A stretch of DNA of 8,595 bases from Thermotogae bacterium (GTDB lineage: Bacteria > Thermotogota > Thermotogae > B3-G13): the NCBI GenBank assembly GCA_015486095.1, contig WFSK01000043.1:1-8595 (forward strand). Reading direction: 5' to 3'. A program made the position numbers and the translations under genes. Of this stretch, positions 1 through 7,201 are shown piece by piece; positions within the stretch are counted from its first letter, which is position 1; each line of letters opens with the position of its first letter. A model generated the notes under the pieces. It was not told where the DNA came from. It saw only the letters and a program-made list of their open reading frames with translations, and searched no databases.

Positions 1-798
1 ATCGTAATAATCTCCACCAACACTCCGTGCGGATATGTTGATCGCAGAAAAAGAAAGTGTTGGAATATCTGGCATCGTTCTCGGTAAAAGACTCCTCTGA
101 ATATCTCTTGCTATCTTCAATTGCGTTTCCCTTTCTCTTTCCCTTATCAAATTCTGAACGAGAATATGATTTTTTATTTTCAAACCCAATTGCTCAGATA
201 TAGATAAAAGCATGTTCTTATCGTTTGCCGTATATATAGGACCTATAGTCTTACCGAATAGAGCGATCAGCCCGTATATCTCATTGCCCGATCTTATGGG
301 TACACATAAGAGATTATCGAATATCCATGTCTTCTCTAATACATATATCTTTCCTTCCTCGAGGGTCTTGGAGGCATATCTCTTCGTAAAATCTATCAAT
401 TGTTCATCAGAATACCTTTCAAAACCAGTTCTCCATACGATCTTGAACCGATCTTTTTTATCTTTCAAAATTACGAGAGACATCTGCGATGGTATCAAGT
501 TCAGTATTAGCTTCATCAATTCTGGTAAAGAACGTTCGTAATCGATATCACTTGCCAATATCCTATTTGCCTTATACAATGTAGATATCTCTTCATAAGC
601 ATCGCTCAATTCCTGCAGCTGGGTTTCCATCTCCATAGATGTGCGTTCAAGAAAATCCTGGGTATCTTCGATCTTTTCGAAGACACGATCGATAAAGGAT
701 TCGTCTATTTCAAGTGAATCCAATTCCTCTTCACTCATATTGAAGAGAGCCGCTGCCCTTTTCTTAAAATAAGCACACAGTTTCCTATGATCGGTCAT
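1..798 (-). CDS. GAF-domain SpoIIE/RsbU-type PP2C serine phosphatase (C-terminus cut off by the window edge)
   Basis: I translated this from the minus strand; 266 codons are open to the left edge with no stop. Residues about 34-80 look like a coiled coil rich in E, L and Q. Residues about 80-215 read as a GAF-like sensor domain. Residues 229-240 match the entry motif of SpoIIE/RsbU phosphatases (IARDIQRSLLP), and 261-266 is GGDYYD, whose aspartates bind the catalytic metal in this family. Most of the catalytic domain lies outside the window. Family members dephosphorylate phosphoserine on anti-sigma-factor antagonists (STAS proteins) in partner-switching pathways; the target here is unknown. 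The ATG at 798 is preceded by AAGGAG (806-811) seven bases away, inside the receiver gene, and the two genes overlap by 14 nt, so translation is probably coupled. I see no transmembrane segment in the visible part, so it is likely cytoplasmic. The receiver upstream may control it. Confidence 0.9.
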   Translation of the reverse strand, partial: MTDHRKLCAYFKKRAAALFNMSEEELDSLEIDESFIDRVFEKIEDTQDFLERTSMEMETQLQELSDAYEEISTLYKANRILASDIDYERSLPELMKLILNLIPSQMSLVILKDKKDRFKIVWRTGFERYSDEQLIDFTKRYASKTLEEGKIYVLEKTWIFDNLLCVPIRSGNEIYGLIALFGKTIGPIYTANDKNMLLSISEQLGLKIKNHILVQNLIRERERETQLKIARDIQRSLLPRTMPDIPTLSFSAINISARSVGGDYYD

Positions 799-1165
799 TG
801 ATCAACTCCTTGACCTTGGATACCAATTCCCTTGGACTGAAAGGCTTGGTTAGAAATGCCGTGGCACCAAATTTTATGGCTACCTTTTCATCGTCTTCCC
901 CACCTTTTGCCGTTAACATAATGACCGGGATCGATTTTAGAGATTTATCTCTCTTCATCTCTCTAAGAACTCCAAAACCATCGAGCCTCGGCATCATGAT
1001 ATCGAGTATAACGATATCCACCTGATTCGCTCGCATCTTATCGAGAGCATCTATACCATCAATAGCTTCTAAGACGGTAAAACCGCTTTTCTTTAGATTG
1101 AAGGCACAAATCCTCCTTAACGTTTCCGAATCATCCACCACAAGAACAATCCTTTTATCATTCAC
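785..1165 (-). CDS. Stand-alone CheY-like response regulator receiver domain
   Basis: This 126-residue protein is a single receiver domain with no output domain. The acidic pair is D11/D12, the phospho-acceptor is D55 in the stretch VILDIMMPRLDG, the switch threonine is T85 (MLTAK), and the conserved lysine is K107 in TKPF. It therefore has every residue needed for phosphorylation by a histidine kinase, but no kinase gene is visible. The start is GTG at 1165, overlapping the previous stop as GTGA, with GGAGG (1176-1180) ten bases upstream. An ATG at 1161 is out of frame. The stop lies 14 nt inside the phosphatase gene that follows. In known systems such as RssB/RsbU-type proteins, receivers are often fused to SpoIIE phosphatases; here they are separate, adjacent genes. 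I infer that phosphorylated receiver modulates the phosphatase, but nothing in the sequence proves it. Confidence 0.95.
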   Translation of the reverse strand: MNDKRIVLVVDDSETLRRICAFNLKKSGFTVLEAIDGIDALDKMRANQVDIVILDIMMPRLDGFGVLREMKRDKSLKSIPVIMLTAKGGEDDEKVAIKFGATAFLTKPFSPRELVSKVKELINDRS

Positions 1166-1839
1166 TCTACTCTGCCCTCCAGATATTCATCCAAATTTAT
1201 CTTAGTACCATCCATCTCGACGTCGAACGAGTTCAATCTAAATGCCATGGTAAGCATCCTCTCTTCGCCAAAGAAATATTTAACGATATCATCATATCTT
1301 ATGGCATTTTTCCCTTTCACATCAGAAAAATAATGTAAATATATCTTATCGTCTTTTTCTGCGATTTCTAAATCCTGTATTAACGTTCTCAATTCAAAGG
1401 ATCCTTTTCTATTTGATATCTTCTCATTTCGTTCATATCTTCCTTTTATGGATGCTAGAACATCATCTGCGTTAGAATTCACCCTTCTTATTACCAGATA
1501 CTCACTCATCTTAGCACATTCCATCAAATTAGGTATCCCTCTACCTATATATCCTATATTCAATATTTTAACACCAACTGGTAATACCGCATTTATCCTT
1601 TCCTTCATAACGTTAATACTTTCTTCATCCACAACTTCGAATTCCCCGTACTCCGCAACGCTCGATAATCCAATGGGAGAAGGCGTCGAAAAGATCATCT
1701 TAATACGAGGATTAAATCCCTGCGAATACCTTACAGATACATTTGCCCTCCTCAAAGCTCGAGCGAAAAGTCTCATGATCTCTAAATGAGAGAGATATGC
1801 CGCAAAACCAGTCTTTGAAAATCTGATACCTATCCTCAT
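1162..1839 (-). CDS. Radical SAM-linked protein, DUF2344/TIGR03936 family
   Basis: This is a 225-residue protein when started at the ATG at 1839. The N-terminus (MRIGIRFSKTGFAAYLSHLE) and the SQGFNPRIKMIFSTPSPIG block near residues 40-58, followed by a conserved AEYGEFE segment, are typical of DUF2344. In many bacteria this domain is encoded next to, or fused to the C-terminus of, a TIGR03960 radical SAM protein; its biochemical function is not established. An in-frame start at 1896 is possible, but the extra 19 residues lie antiparallel to nothing and simply overlap the end of the radical SAM gene, while family members begin at the MRI/MRx segment, so I chose 1839. That start overlaps the upstream stop as ATGA (4 nt), and its own stop overlaps the receiver start as GTGA. 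This spacing suggests coupled translation and roughly matched amounts of the partners. No membrane segment or signal peptide is visible. Confidence 0.9.
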   Translation of the reverse strand: MRIGIRFSKTGFAAYLSHLEIMRLFARALRRANVSVRYSQGFNPRIKMIFSTPSPIGLSSVAEYGEFEVVDEESINVMKERINAVLPVGVKILNIGYIGRGIPNLMECAKMSEYLVIRRVNSNADDVLASIKGRYERNEKISNRKGSFELRTLIQDLEIAEKDDKIYLHYFSDVKGKNAIRYDDIVKYFFGEERMLTMAFRLNSFDVEMDGTKINLDEYLEGRVE

Positions 1840-3722
1840 CTTTCCAAACCCCGATCGAGGATATTTCTCACATTCAATCTCATACAGACACCACAATTAT
1901 AACATCGATTCCATCGACAATCCGGTGTCAAAACACCCGCTTTAGATATATTATACTCCTTAATAAGATGTTCTTTGTAGATCCCAAGTGAGATGTGGTC
2001 CCAGGGTAGTATCTCATCCACATCACGCTCTCTAATATAAAATTCAAAAGATAATCCGTTCTCTTCCATCGCCTCTTTCCACTTAGAAAATGAGAACAGG
2101 TCTGAATAATCATCGAACCTTTCACCTTTCTCGTAGACCATCGTGTAGATAACCTTTGATAATCTCCTATCTCCTCTGGAAAGTATACCCTCTACCAGGC
2201 TTCTCTCAGGTGGGGTTAAGGATATATGAAGGCTGCGATTCGCTTTACTAAATGCTCTCAGTCTTTCCTGTATCCCGCGTATTTCCTCCACCTTTTGGTA
2301 AGCAAACTGGAATGGTGTCCAAGGTTTTGGAACAAAATTGGAAACACTCACATTCACTCTCTTAAATCTTAAAGAAAGAGCAAACTTCAAAAGGGATAGT
2401 ATCCCATCGATATCCTCTTCTCTTTCGTGAGGAAGACCGATCATGAAATAGAGTTTTATCCTTTGCCATCCCATCCTATGTGCCTTTTCCAAAGCCATCT
2501 TTATATCATCTTCCGTTATACCCTTGTTTATCACATCTCTGAGATATTGTGTACCCGCTTCAGGTGCAAGAGTCAATGCCGTTCTTCTACCAGTATCTAA
2601 CTCACTGTTCAACTTGAAATCGAAGGAATCTACTCTCGAAGATGGGATAGATACAGATATGTGATTCTCTTTGAGATTTGGTAGGATCTCTTCTATAAGT
2701 TCGGATAGATGAGTGTAATCCGGTGTATTCAAGGAAAGTAAACCTACTTCTTCGTAACCTGTAGACGATAAGATATCTCTTATCATCTTCACTAAAGAAT
2801 CCTTATTCCTCTCTCTAACAGGTCTGTAAAAATAACCTGCCTGACAAAACCTGCACCCTCTGGTACATCCACGAAATATCTCTACAACTGCCCTATCGTG
2901 GATGGCTGGAGCATAAGGGACGATCTGCTTTATCGGGAAGGGTTGTTCATTCAGATCTCTTACCACTGCCTTCTTTATCTTCGGTGGAGCAAACGAGTAT
3001 TTTGGAATAACTGACTCCACTCTCCCCGTATTCGAATACTGTACTTGATAAAAAGATGGTATGTATACTCCCTGGATCTCTGCCCACCTTTTTAGTATAT
3101 ATGCCTTAGATAATAATCCCATATCTTTGGCTTCCTTTACGATCTCTATCATTTCCACCATCACTTCTTCACCATCACCGATCACTATTGCATCTAAGAA
3201 ATCCGCTATCGGTTCGGGATTGGCAGTGGTCGGTCCACCCGCTATTATGAGAGGGAAAGTATCTTTTCTATCTAAAGCAAAGGGAGGTATCCTGGACAAT
3301 CTCAAGCAATTCACCATATTCGTATACACCAATTCGCTTTGAAGGGAAAAACCGACGAGATCAAAAGAAGATACAGGAGATTTGCTCTCTAGAGTAAAGA
3401 GAGGAATGTCATATTTTTCCATCTGTTCTTCCATATCTATCCAGGGAGAATATGACCTTTCTGCAAGAGCGAAATCGAGGGAGTTCACTATGTGATACAG
3501 TATCCTTAAACCCAAATGCGATATTCCTACTTCATAGACACTGGGGAAGATCAAAGCAACCGATACCTTTACCTTACTCCTATCTTTTCTTATCGAATTC
3601 CATTCCCCTCCGATATATCTACTCGGTCTTTCTACCGTTCTCAGGATATCCTCATTCAAGAGAGTCTTTACTATTCTTCCAACGTCTCTTCTTAACAGAC
3701 TTGTCCTCAAGATATTGTCCAC
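1836..3722 (-). CDS. B12-binding-like radical SAM protein, TIGR03960 family
   Basis: This is a protein of up to 628 residues. The N-terminal part carries RYIGGEWNS (35-43) and the FPSVYEVGISHLGLRILYH block (59-77), typical of the family. Next comes a B12-binding-like Rossmann region with AGGPTTANPEP (161-171) and GDGEE (182-186). The radical SAM core carries C286, C290 and C293 in CTRGCRFC, which ligate the [4Fe-4S] cluster that cleaves S-adenosylmethionine. The tail has four cysteines at 602, 607, 610 and 613 (CRWNRCYNCGVC), perhaps a second metal site. The substrate of the family is unknown. The start is uncertain. The GTG at 3722 used here overlaps rodA by 71 nt and has only weak SD-like AAGAGA upstream. 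A TTG at 3659 would give MNEDILRTVERPSRYIGGE, closer to the usual family N-terminus, with an 8-nt overlap but no clear SD. The 3' end overlaps the DUF2344 gene by 4 nt. Confidence 0.93.
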   Translation of the reverse strand: MDNILRTSLLRRDVGRIVKTLLNEDILRTVERPSRYIGGEWNSIRKDRSKVKVSVALIFPSVYEVGISHLGLRILYHIVNSLDFALAERSYSPWIDMEEQMEKYDIPLFTLESKSPVSSFDLVGFSLQSELVYTNMVNCLRLSRIPPFALDRKDTFPLIIAGGPTTANPEPIADFLDAIVIGDGEEVMVEMIEIVKEAKDMGLLSKAYILKRWAEIQGVYIPSFYQVQYSNTGRVESVIPKYSFAPPKIKKAVVRDLNEQPFPIKQIVPYAPAIHDRAVVEIFRGCTRGCRFCQAGYFYRPVRERNKDSLVKMIRDILSSTGYEEVGLLSLNTPDYTHLSELIEEILPNLKENHISVSIPSSRVDSFDFKLNSELDTGRRTALTLAPEAGTQYLRDVINKGITEDDIKMALEKAHRMGWQRIKLYFMIGLPHEREEDIDGILSLLKFALSLRFKRVNVSVSNFVPKPWTPFQFAYQKVEEIRGIQERLRAFSKANRSLHISLTPPERSLVEGILSRGDRRLSKVIYTMVYEKGERFDDYSDLFSFSKWKEAMEENGLSFEFYIRERDVDEILPWDHISLGIYKEHLIKEYNISKAGVLTPDCRWNRCYNCGVCMRLNVRNILDRGLER

Positions 3723-4830
3723 CTACTATTCTCTTTTCTACAGTACCTATTTTGCTGCCCTTTTTCCCTACACTTATCGCTATTCCAAAAGCCATAGCGA
3801 ATGTGGTTGAAGAACTGCCGCCAGCACTTATGAAAGGAAGGGTAAGGCCTGTTATCGGCAACAACCCTACTACCATACCGATATTTTCGAACACCTGCAA
3901 TACCAACATAATGGTTATCCCGGACACCAACAACGTTCCGAATACATCTTTGGCATGGAGGATCACTCGAAAACATCTTAACATCAATACGAAGTAAAGA
4001 AAAATGATCACAATGCTTCCAACAAATCCTAACTCTTCCCCTATTATTGCAAAGATAAAATCGTTATCCTCCTCGGGTAAAAGATTTTTCAAATTTTGTG
4101 GACCCCTGAGATAACCCCTTCCGAAGAGCCCACCAGAACCCAAAGTCTTTATAGACTGAACCATATGATATCCCTTTCCCCTTATATCTGAATATGGGTT
4201 GATAAAGGCCTGTATTCTCGCACGTTGATAATCTCTCAAAACGAAATTATAAAACAATGGAACGGAGAGCAATACGATGATTAAAAAGATGACGATCGAT
4301 TTGTAGCTTACACCAGCCACGAACATCATCCCAAACCATATCATCATCAAGATCACAGCGGTTCCCAAATCTGGCTCCAGTGCTATCTCTACAGCGGGGA
4401 TCAAAAAAGTGAGAAACGATAAAGTCCAGGTACGAAGTGTGCTGATCGCATTTGAACGTTCTTCCAGAAAGGCGGAAAGAAATATTATCAGAAAGAGCTT
4501 TGCGAATTCAGAGGGTTGAAAGGAAAGAGGACCGATTCCCAGCCATCTTTTAGCACCTCCGATTTCCTTGCCAATGATCAAAGGTGAAGAGAGTAAAACG
4601 ATGGATATCCCATAGAAGATCCACTTATAATCACGCAGCATGGGGTAATCTACCAAAGATACGAGCATAAGGATGATGATAGACGTAAATGTCCATAGGA
4701 TCTGTTTGTGAAACGTTACGTTAGAAGACTTACCATAATCTGCACTGTAAACAGCAAATAATCCTATGATCAGGAGTATGAGGATCACGATCACTATCGT
4801 CCAATCTACGTTCTTGAATTTGGATAACAT
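3652..4830 (-). CDS. rodA: RodA, SEDS-family peptidoglycan glycosyltransferase (rod shape)
   Basis: This 392-residue polytopic membrane protein has about ten hydrophobic helices. Diagnostic SEDS stretches are GGAKRWLGIGPLSFQPSEFAK (91-111), EPDLGTA (152-158), KGYHMVQS and GSGGLFGRGY (219-240), the PEEDNDFIFAIIGEELGF block (252-269) and FENIGMVVGLLPITGLTLPF (314-333) followed by ISAGGSS. The aspartate of NDFIF (D257) aligns with the residue essential in characterised RodA proteins. RodA polymerises lipid II into glycan strands in the elongasome with a class B PBP and MreBCD; none of those partners is visible here. I chose RodA over FtsW because of the GLFGRGYLRGPQ and LPEEDNDF wording, which is RodA-like. 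The protein ends in a basic, hydrophilic tail of about 38 residues (355-392), longer than usual. The ATG at 4830 has GGAGA (4841-4845) ten bases upstream. It is the first gene of the five-gene operon. Confidence 0.96.
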   Translation of the reverse strand: MLSKFKNVDWTIVIVILILLIIGLFAVYSADYGKSSNVTFHKQILWTFTSIIILMLVSLVDYPMLRDYKWIFYGISIVLLSSPLIIGKEIGGAKRWLGIGPLSFQPSEFAKLFLIIFLSAFLEERSNAISTLRTWTLSFLTFLIPAVEIALEPDLGTAVILMMIWFGMMFVAGVSYKSIVIFLIIVLLSVPLFYNFVLRDYQRARIQAFINPYSDIRGKGYHMVQSIKTLGSGGLFGRGYLRGPQNLKNLLPEEDNDFIFAIIGEELGFVGSIVIIFLYFVLMLRCFRVILHAKDVFGTLLVSGITIMLVLQVFENIGMVVGLLPITGLTLPFISAGGSSSTTFAMAFGIAISVGKKGSKIGTVEKRIVGGQYLEDKSVKKRRWKNSKDSLE

Positions 4831-4852
4831 TTTGAATCATTCTCCATATATC

Positions 4853-4861
4853 ATTATATCA
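4853..4861 (-). promoter_or_regulatory. Extended -10 promoter of the rodA operon
   Basis: On the minus strand the sequence reads TGATATAAT, a perfect TATAAT (4853-4858) with the TG of an extended -10 element. No good -35 hexamer lies 16-18 bases upstream, as is common for extended -10 promoters. The predicted start of transcription is near 4846, directly before the GGAGA ribosome site, giving a leader of about 16 nt. It lies between the hppA hairpin and rodA, which is where the operon promoter should be. Confidence 0.6.
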
Positions 4862-4889
4862 AATCAAACGTTCGATTCCCTACTTTACT

Positions 4890-4925
4890 ATAAATCGGAC
4901 GGGAAGTGAACACCGTCCGATTTAT
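4890..4925 (-). terminator. Hairpin terminator after hppA
   Basis: TAAATCGGACGG (4891-4902) pairs perfectly with CCGTCCGATTTA (4913-4924), and A4890 with T4925 adds a thirteenth pair around a 10-nt loop. The stem lies 37 nt after the hppA stop and before the rodA promoter. The AT-rich base of the stem gives an A-side and a T-side, but the U tract is short (ATTTATAG), so termination may be partial or assisted by other factors. It may act on both strands. Confidence 0.65.
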
Positions 4926-4961
4926 CACCCTATATACGATTCCCATACCCAAAATCATATT

Positions 4962-7127
4962 TTACGTAAAAAATGGATGTGTTAAGAATATTGAACCGAA
5001 TAGTAGAGATATGACTGACATCATCTTTATCAGTATATCCATGGAAGGTCCCACCGTATCTTTGAGAGGATCACCCACGGTATCTCCTACTACCGATGCC
5101 GCATGTGTATCCGTCCCCTTTCCTCCAAAATGACCTCTCTCTATATACTTCTTCGCATTGTCCATAGCGCCTCCTGCATTGGCCGTATATATGGCTATGA
5201 CAATGGCAGATAGCAATCCTCCCATTAGCAAACCAGATATCGCTCCCTTTCCTAAGGTCCATCCTATAAGAAAGGGAGTCAAGAGTGCCAACATGCCAGG
5301 AATGACCATCTTTTTCAGTGCACCCCGAGCGCTGATCGTAATACATCGCGTGTAATCTGGCTTGGACTTCCCCTGCAATATGCCCGGATCGTTCTTGAAT
5401 TGTCTTCTTATCTCTTCAACCATCAAAAACGCTGTAGATGCGACTCCATCTATTAAGAGTGAGGAGAAGAAATAAGGTAAAGCCGCCCCTATTAGAAGTC
5501 CTACTAAGACATATGGATTGACGACACTCGTGAAACTGAAAGCCTGCTGCATATAAGAGGCCTTTTGAGCGATATGACTTTCTCCTATTGCACTCAGCAG
5601 GGCTTTGATACCAGATGTAGTCTGGGCGCTGCTCAGTATAAAGGAAACTATCAAACTCAGGGCAGCAAATGCAGCAGATCCTATAGCAAAACCTTTTCCT
5701 ATGGCTGCCGTTGTATTTCCTGCGGAATCCAATCTATCGGTTATTTCTCTGACTTCCGGGTCTAGTTCGGCCATCTGTGCTATCCCACCAGCGTTATCGG
5801 ATATCGGTCCGAACGTATCAACCGATACGATATAACCAACAAAAGAAAGCATTCCAAGTGCAGCAATAGAAATACCGTAAACATTACCCGCAGCGTAAGC
5901 TACTAAGATAGCAACAAATATAACTAACACGGGTAGTAAAACACTCCTCATTCCTAAAGATAATCCAGTCGTTACGTTTATCGCTGCGCCACTTTGTGTT
6001 TTTTCTGCCAACCTCCTCACCGGCTTGTACTTATCGGATGTATAATACTCACATAATTTACTTATGGCTATACCTGCGATCAATCCTGAGATCACCGATA
6101 TATAGATGTTGAATATATTGCCAAAATAGTTAATCTTCACATACCAGGTGGCAAAGAAGACTAACAGTAGAGTAAGCCCTCCTGTAAAGAAATTCCCTGC
6201 CATAAGAGCTGTTCTACCATCTTTTACTCTCAGTGATCTAACGAATATTATTCCCAAAATAGATGCCACTATCCCACTGGCTCCTATTAAAAGGGGATAC
6301 ATGATCATGGAGGTGTAATTGTGCGCATTCATCGTGGGATCGCCCAACTTCATATATATTGCAAGCACTATGGATGCGATGATGGAGGCAACGTAAGACT
6401 CGAGGATGTCTGCTCCCAATCCTGCTACATCTCCGACGTTATCTCCAACGTTATCCGCTATAGTCGCAGGATTGCGTGGATCGTCTTCGGGTATCCTTTC
6501 TTCTACCTTGCCAACCAGATCGGCCCCCATATCCGCCGCTTTCGTGTAGATTCCACCTCCTACCCTGTCGAACAAGGCTATCATGCTTGCACCAAAAGAA
6601 TAGGAACTCACGAGCATAACTGCATCTACAAAGGCTATATGAAATTTATGGACCAACACCACGTTATTGAACATAAAAGCACTTTTGTATATCCACATCA
6701 CGATGACAAGACCCAGGATGGATAAGCCTGAAACGGACATACCCATAACCGTGCCACCTGTGAACGCTGTTCTAAATGCTTCTAAAGGACCTTTACGAGC
6801 GGAGTTCGTGACCCTCACGTTGGTTCTCGTTGACATGCGCATACCTATGACACCGGCAAGTTCAGACATGAAGGCACCGAATAAGAAAGCAAAAGAATAT
6901 CTGAAGTGAAAGACTACACCCAGGATCACCGCTATTATAACGGCTATGACAGCAATCCTCACACCTTCTTCCTTAACGAATGCATCTGCTCCCTCTCGAA
7001 TGGCCTGTGACATCTCTATCATCTTCCCTTCTCCCGGAGATATCCTTAAGACCATCCTTGAAGATATAAACGCGGTTAACAATGCTGCTCCTGCGAGCAC
7101 TACTACCAACACGAAGATTGCAACCAT
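4962..7127 (-). CDS. hppA: Membrane-bound pyrophosphatase, K+-dependent, probably Na+-translocating
   Basis: This full-length 721-residue membrane protein hydrolyses pyrophosphate and pumps cations across the cytoplasmic membrane. Family signatures in order are RVGGGIYTKAADMGADLVGK (188-207), the pyrophosphate/Mg site DNVGDNVGDVAG (225-236), DTFGPISDNAGGIAQM (437-452), GNTTAAIGKG (470-479), AGGAMDNAKKYIE (651-663) and GDTVGDPLKDT (681-691). Residues A474 and G477 in GNTTAAIG are those of K+-dependent enzymes; K+-independent ones have lysine at the first of these. The glutamate E243 in GADILESYV sits one helix turn earlier than in H+-pumping enzymes and matches the Na+-pump position (Thermotoga maritima type). 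The ion choice is therefore inferred from residues. The ATG at 7127 is the only start because a TAG lies in frame 12 nt upstream. The gene follows the DUF59 gene by 74 nt with no terminator between them, so the two may be cotranscribed. Confidence 0.97.
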   Translation of the reverse strand: MVAIFVLVVVLAGAALLTAFISSRMVLRISPGEGKMIEMSQAIREGADAFVKEEGVRIAVIAVIIAVILGVVFHFRYSFAFLFGAFMSELAGVIGMRMSTRTNVRVTNSARKGPLEAFRTAFTGGTVMGMSVSGLSILGLVIVMWIYKSAFMFNNVVLVHKFHIAFVDAVMLVSSYSFGASMIALFDRVGGGIYTKAADMGADLVGKVEERIPEDDPRNPATIADNVGDNVGDVAGLGADILESYVASIIASIVLAIYMKLGDPTMNAHNYTSMIMYPLLIGASGIVASILGIIFVRSLRVKDGRTALMAGNFFTGGLTLLLVFFATWYVKINYFGNIFNIYISVISGLIAGIAISKLCEYYTSDKYKPVRRLAEKTQSGAAINVTTGLSLGMRSVLLPVLVIFVAILVAYAAGNVYGISIAALGMLSFVGYIVSVDTFGPISDNAGGIAQMAELDPEVREITDRLDSAGNTTAAIGKGFAIGSAAFAALSLIVSFILSSAQTTSGIKALLSAIGESHIAQKASYMQQAFSFTSVVNPYVLVGLLIGAALPYFFSSLLIDGVASTAFLMVEEIRRQFKNDPGILQGKSKPDYTRCITISARGALKKMVIPGMLALLTPFLIGWTLGKGAISGLLMGGLLSAIVIAIYTANAGGAMDNAKKYIERGHFGGKGTDTHAASVVGDTVGDPLKDTVGPSMDILIKMMSVISLLFGSIFLTHPFFT

Positions 7128-7175
7128 ACTACTTCCCTAACCTGAACGAACTTAGGTTAGTGGATCCACCTCCTT
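7128..7175 (-). promoter_or_regulatory. Structured leader of hppA: orphan SD and stem-loop at the ribosome site
   Basis: On the minus strand a strong AAGGAGG (7169-7175) is followed by the 10-bp palindrome GTGGATCCAC (7160-7169). CTAACCT then pairs with AGGTTAG (7154-7160 with 7137-7143); one G-U and one A-U pair extend this to nine pairs with a 6-nt loop. The hppA ATG follows 9 nt after the stem, with only a weak AGGGA as local SD. No start codon lies at normal distance from the strong SD. There is no U tract, so it is not a terminator. The stem may hide the weak SD or bring the strong SD nearer to the ATG. Confidence 0.4.
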
Positions 7176-7201
7176 ATTTCTATTTAATTATTCGGAAAGC
7201 A

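Noticed and set aside
212..541. Plus-strand open frame of 109 codons
   Set aside because: It lies antisense to the GAF region of the phosphatase, which has clear domain motifs; the plus-strand translation has no recognisable features.
1840..1896. Upstream ATG extending the DUF2344 protein by 19 residues
   Set aside because: The extension lies inside the conserved cysteine tail of the radical SAM gene; family members start at the MRI segment, and the ATG at 1839 gives a clean ATGA overlap.
3452..3997. Plus-strand open frame of 181 codons
   Set aside because: It is antisense to the 5' part of the radical SAM gene and the 3' part of rodA, both well supported; no SD and no protein-like pattern.
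4960..4971. Palindrome TTTTACGTAAAA at the end of hppA
   Set aside because: It overlaps the stop codon and is made mostly of A and T; it is probably chance and gives a much weaker stem than the hairpin at 4890-4925.
6321..6725. Plus-strand open frame of 134 codons
   Set aside because: It is fully antisense to hppA across its pyrophosphate-binding motif; its composition (rich in H, C and Y) is typical of a shadow frame.
7137..7160. The CTAACCT/AGGTTAG stem as a terminator of the DUF59 gene
   Set aside because: There is no U tract on the minus strand and the stem abuts the hppA ribosome site, so a leader role fits better.
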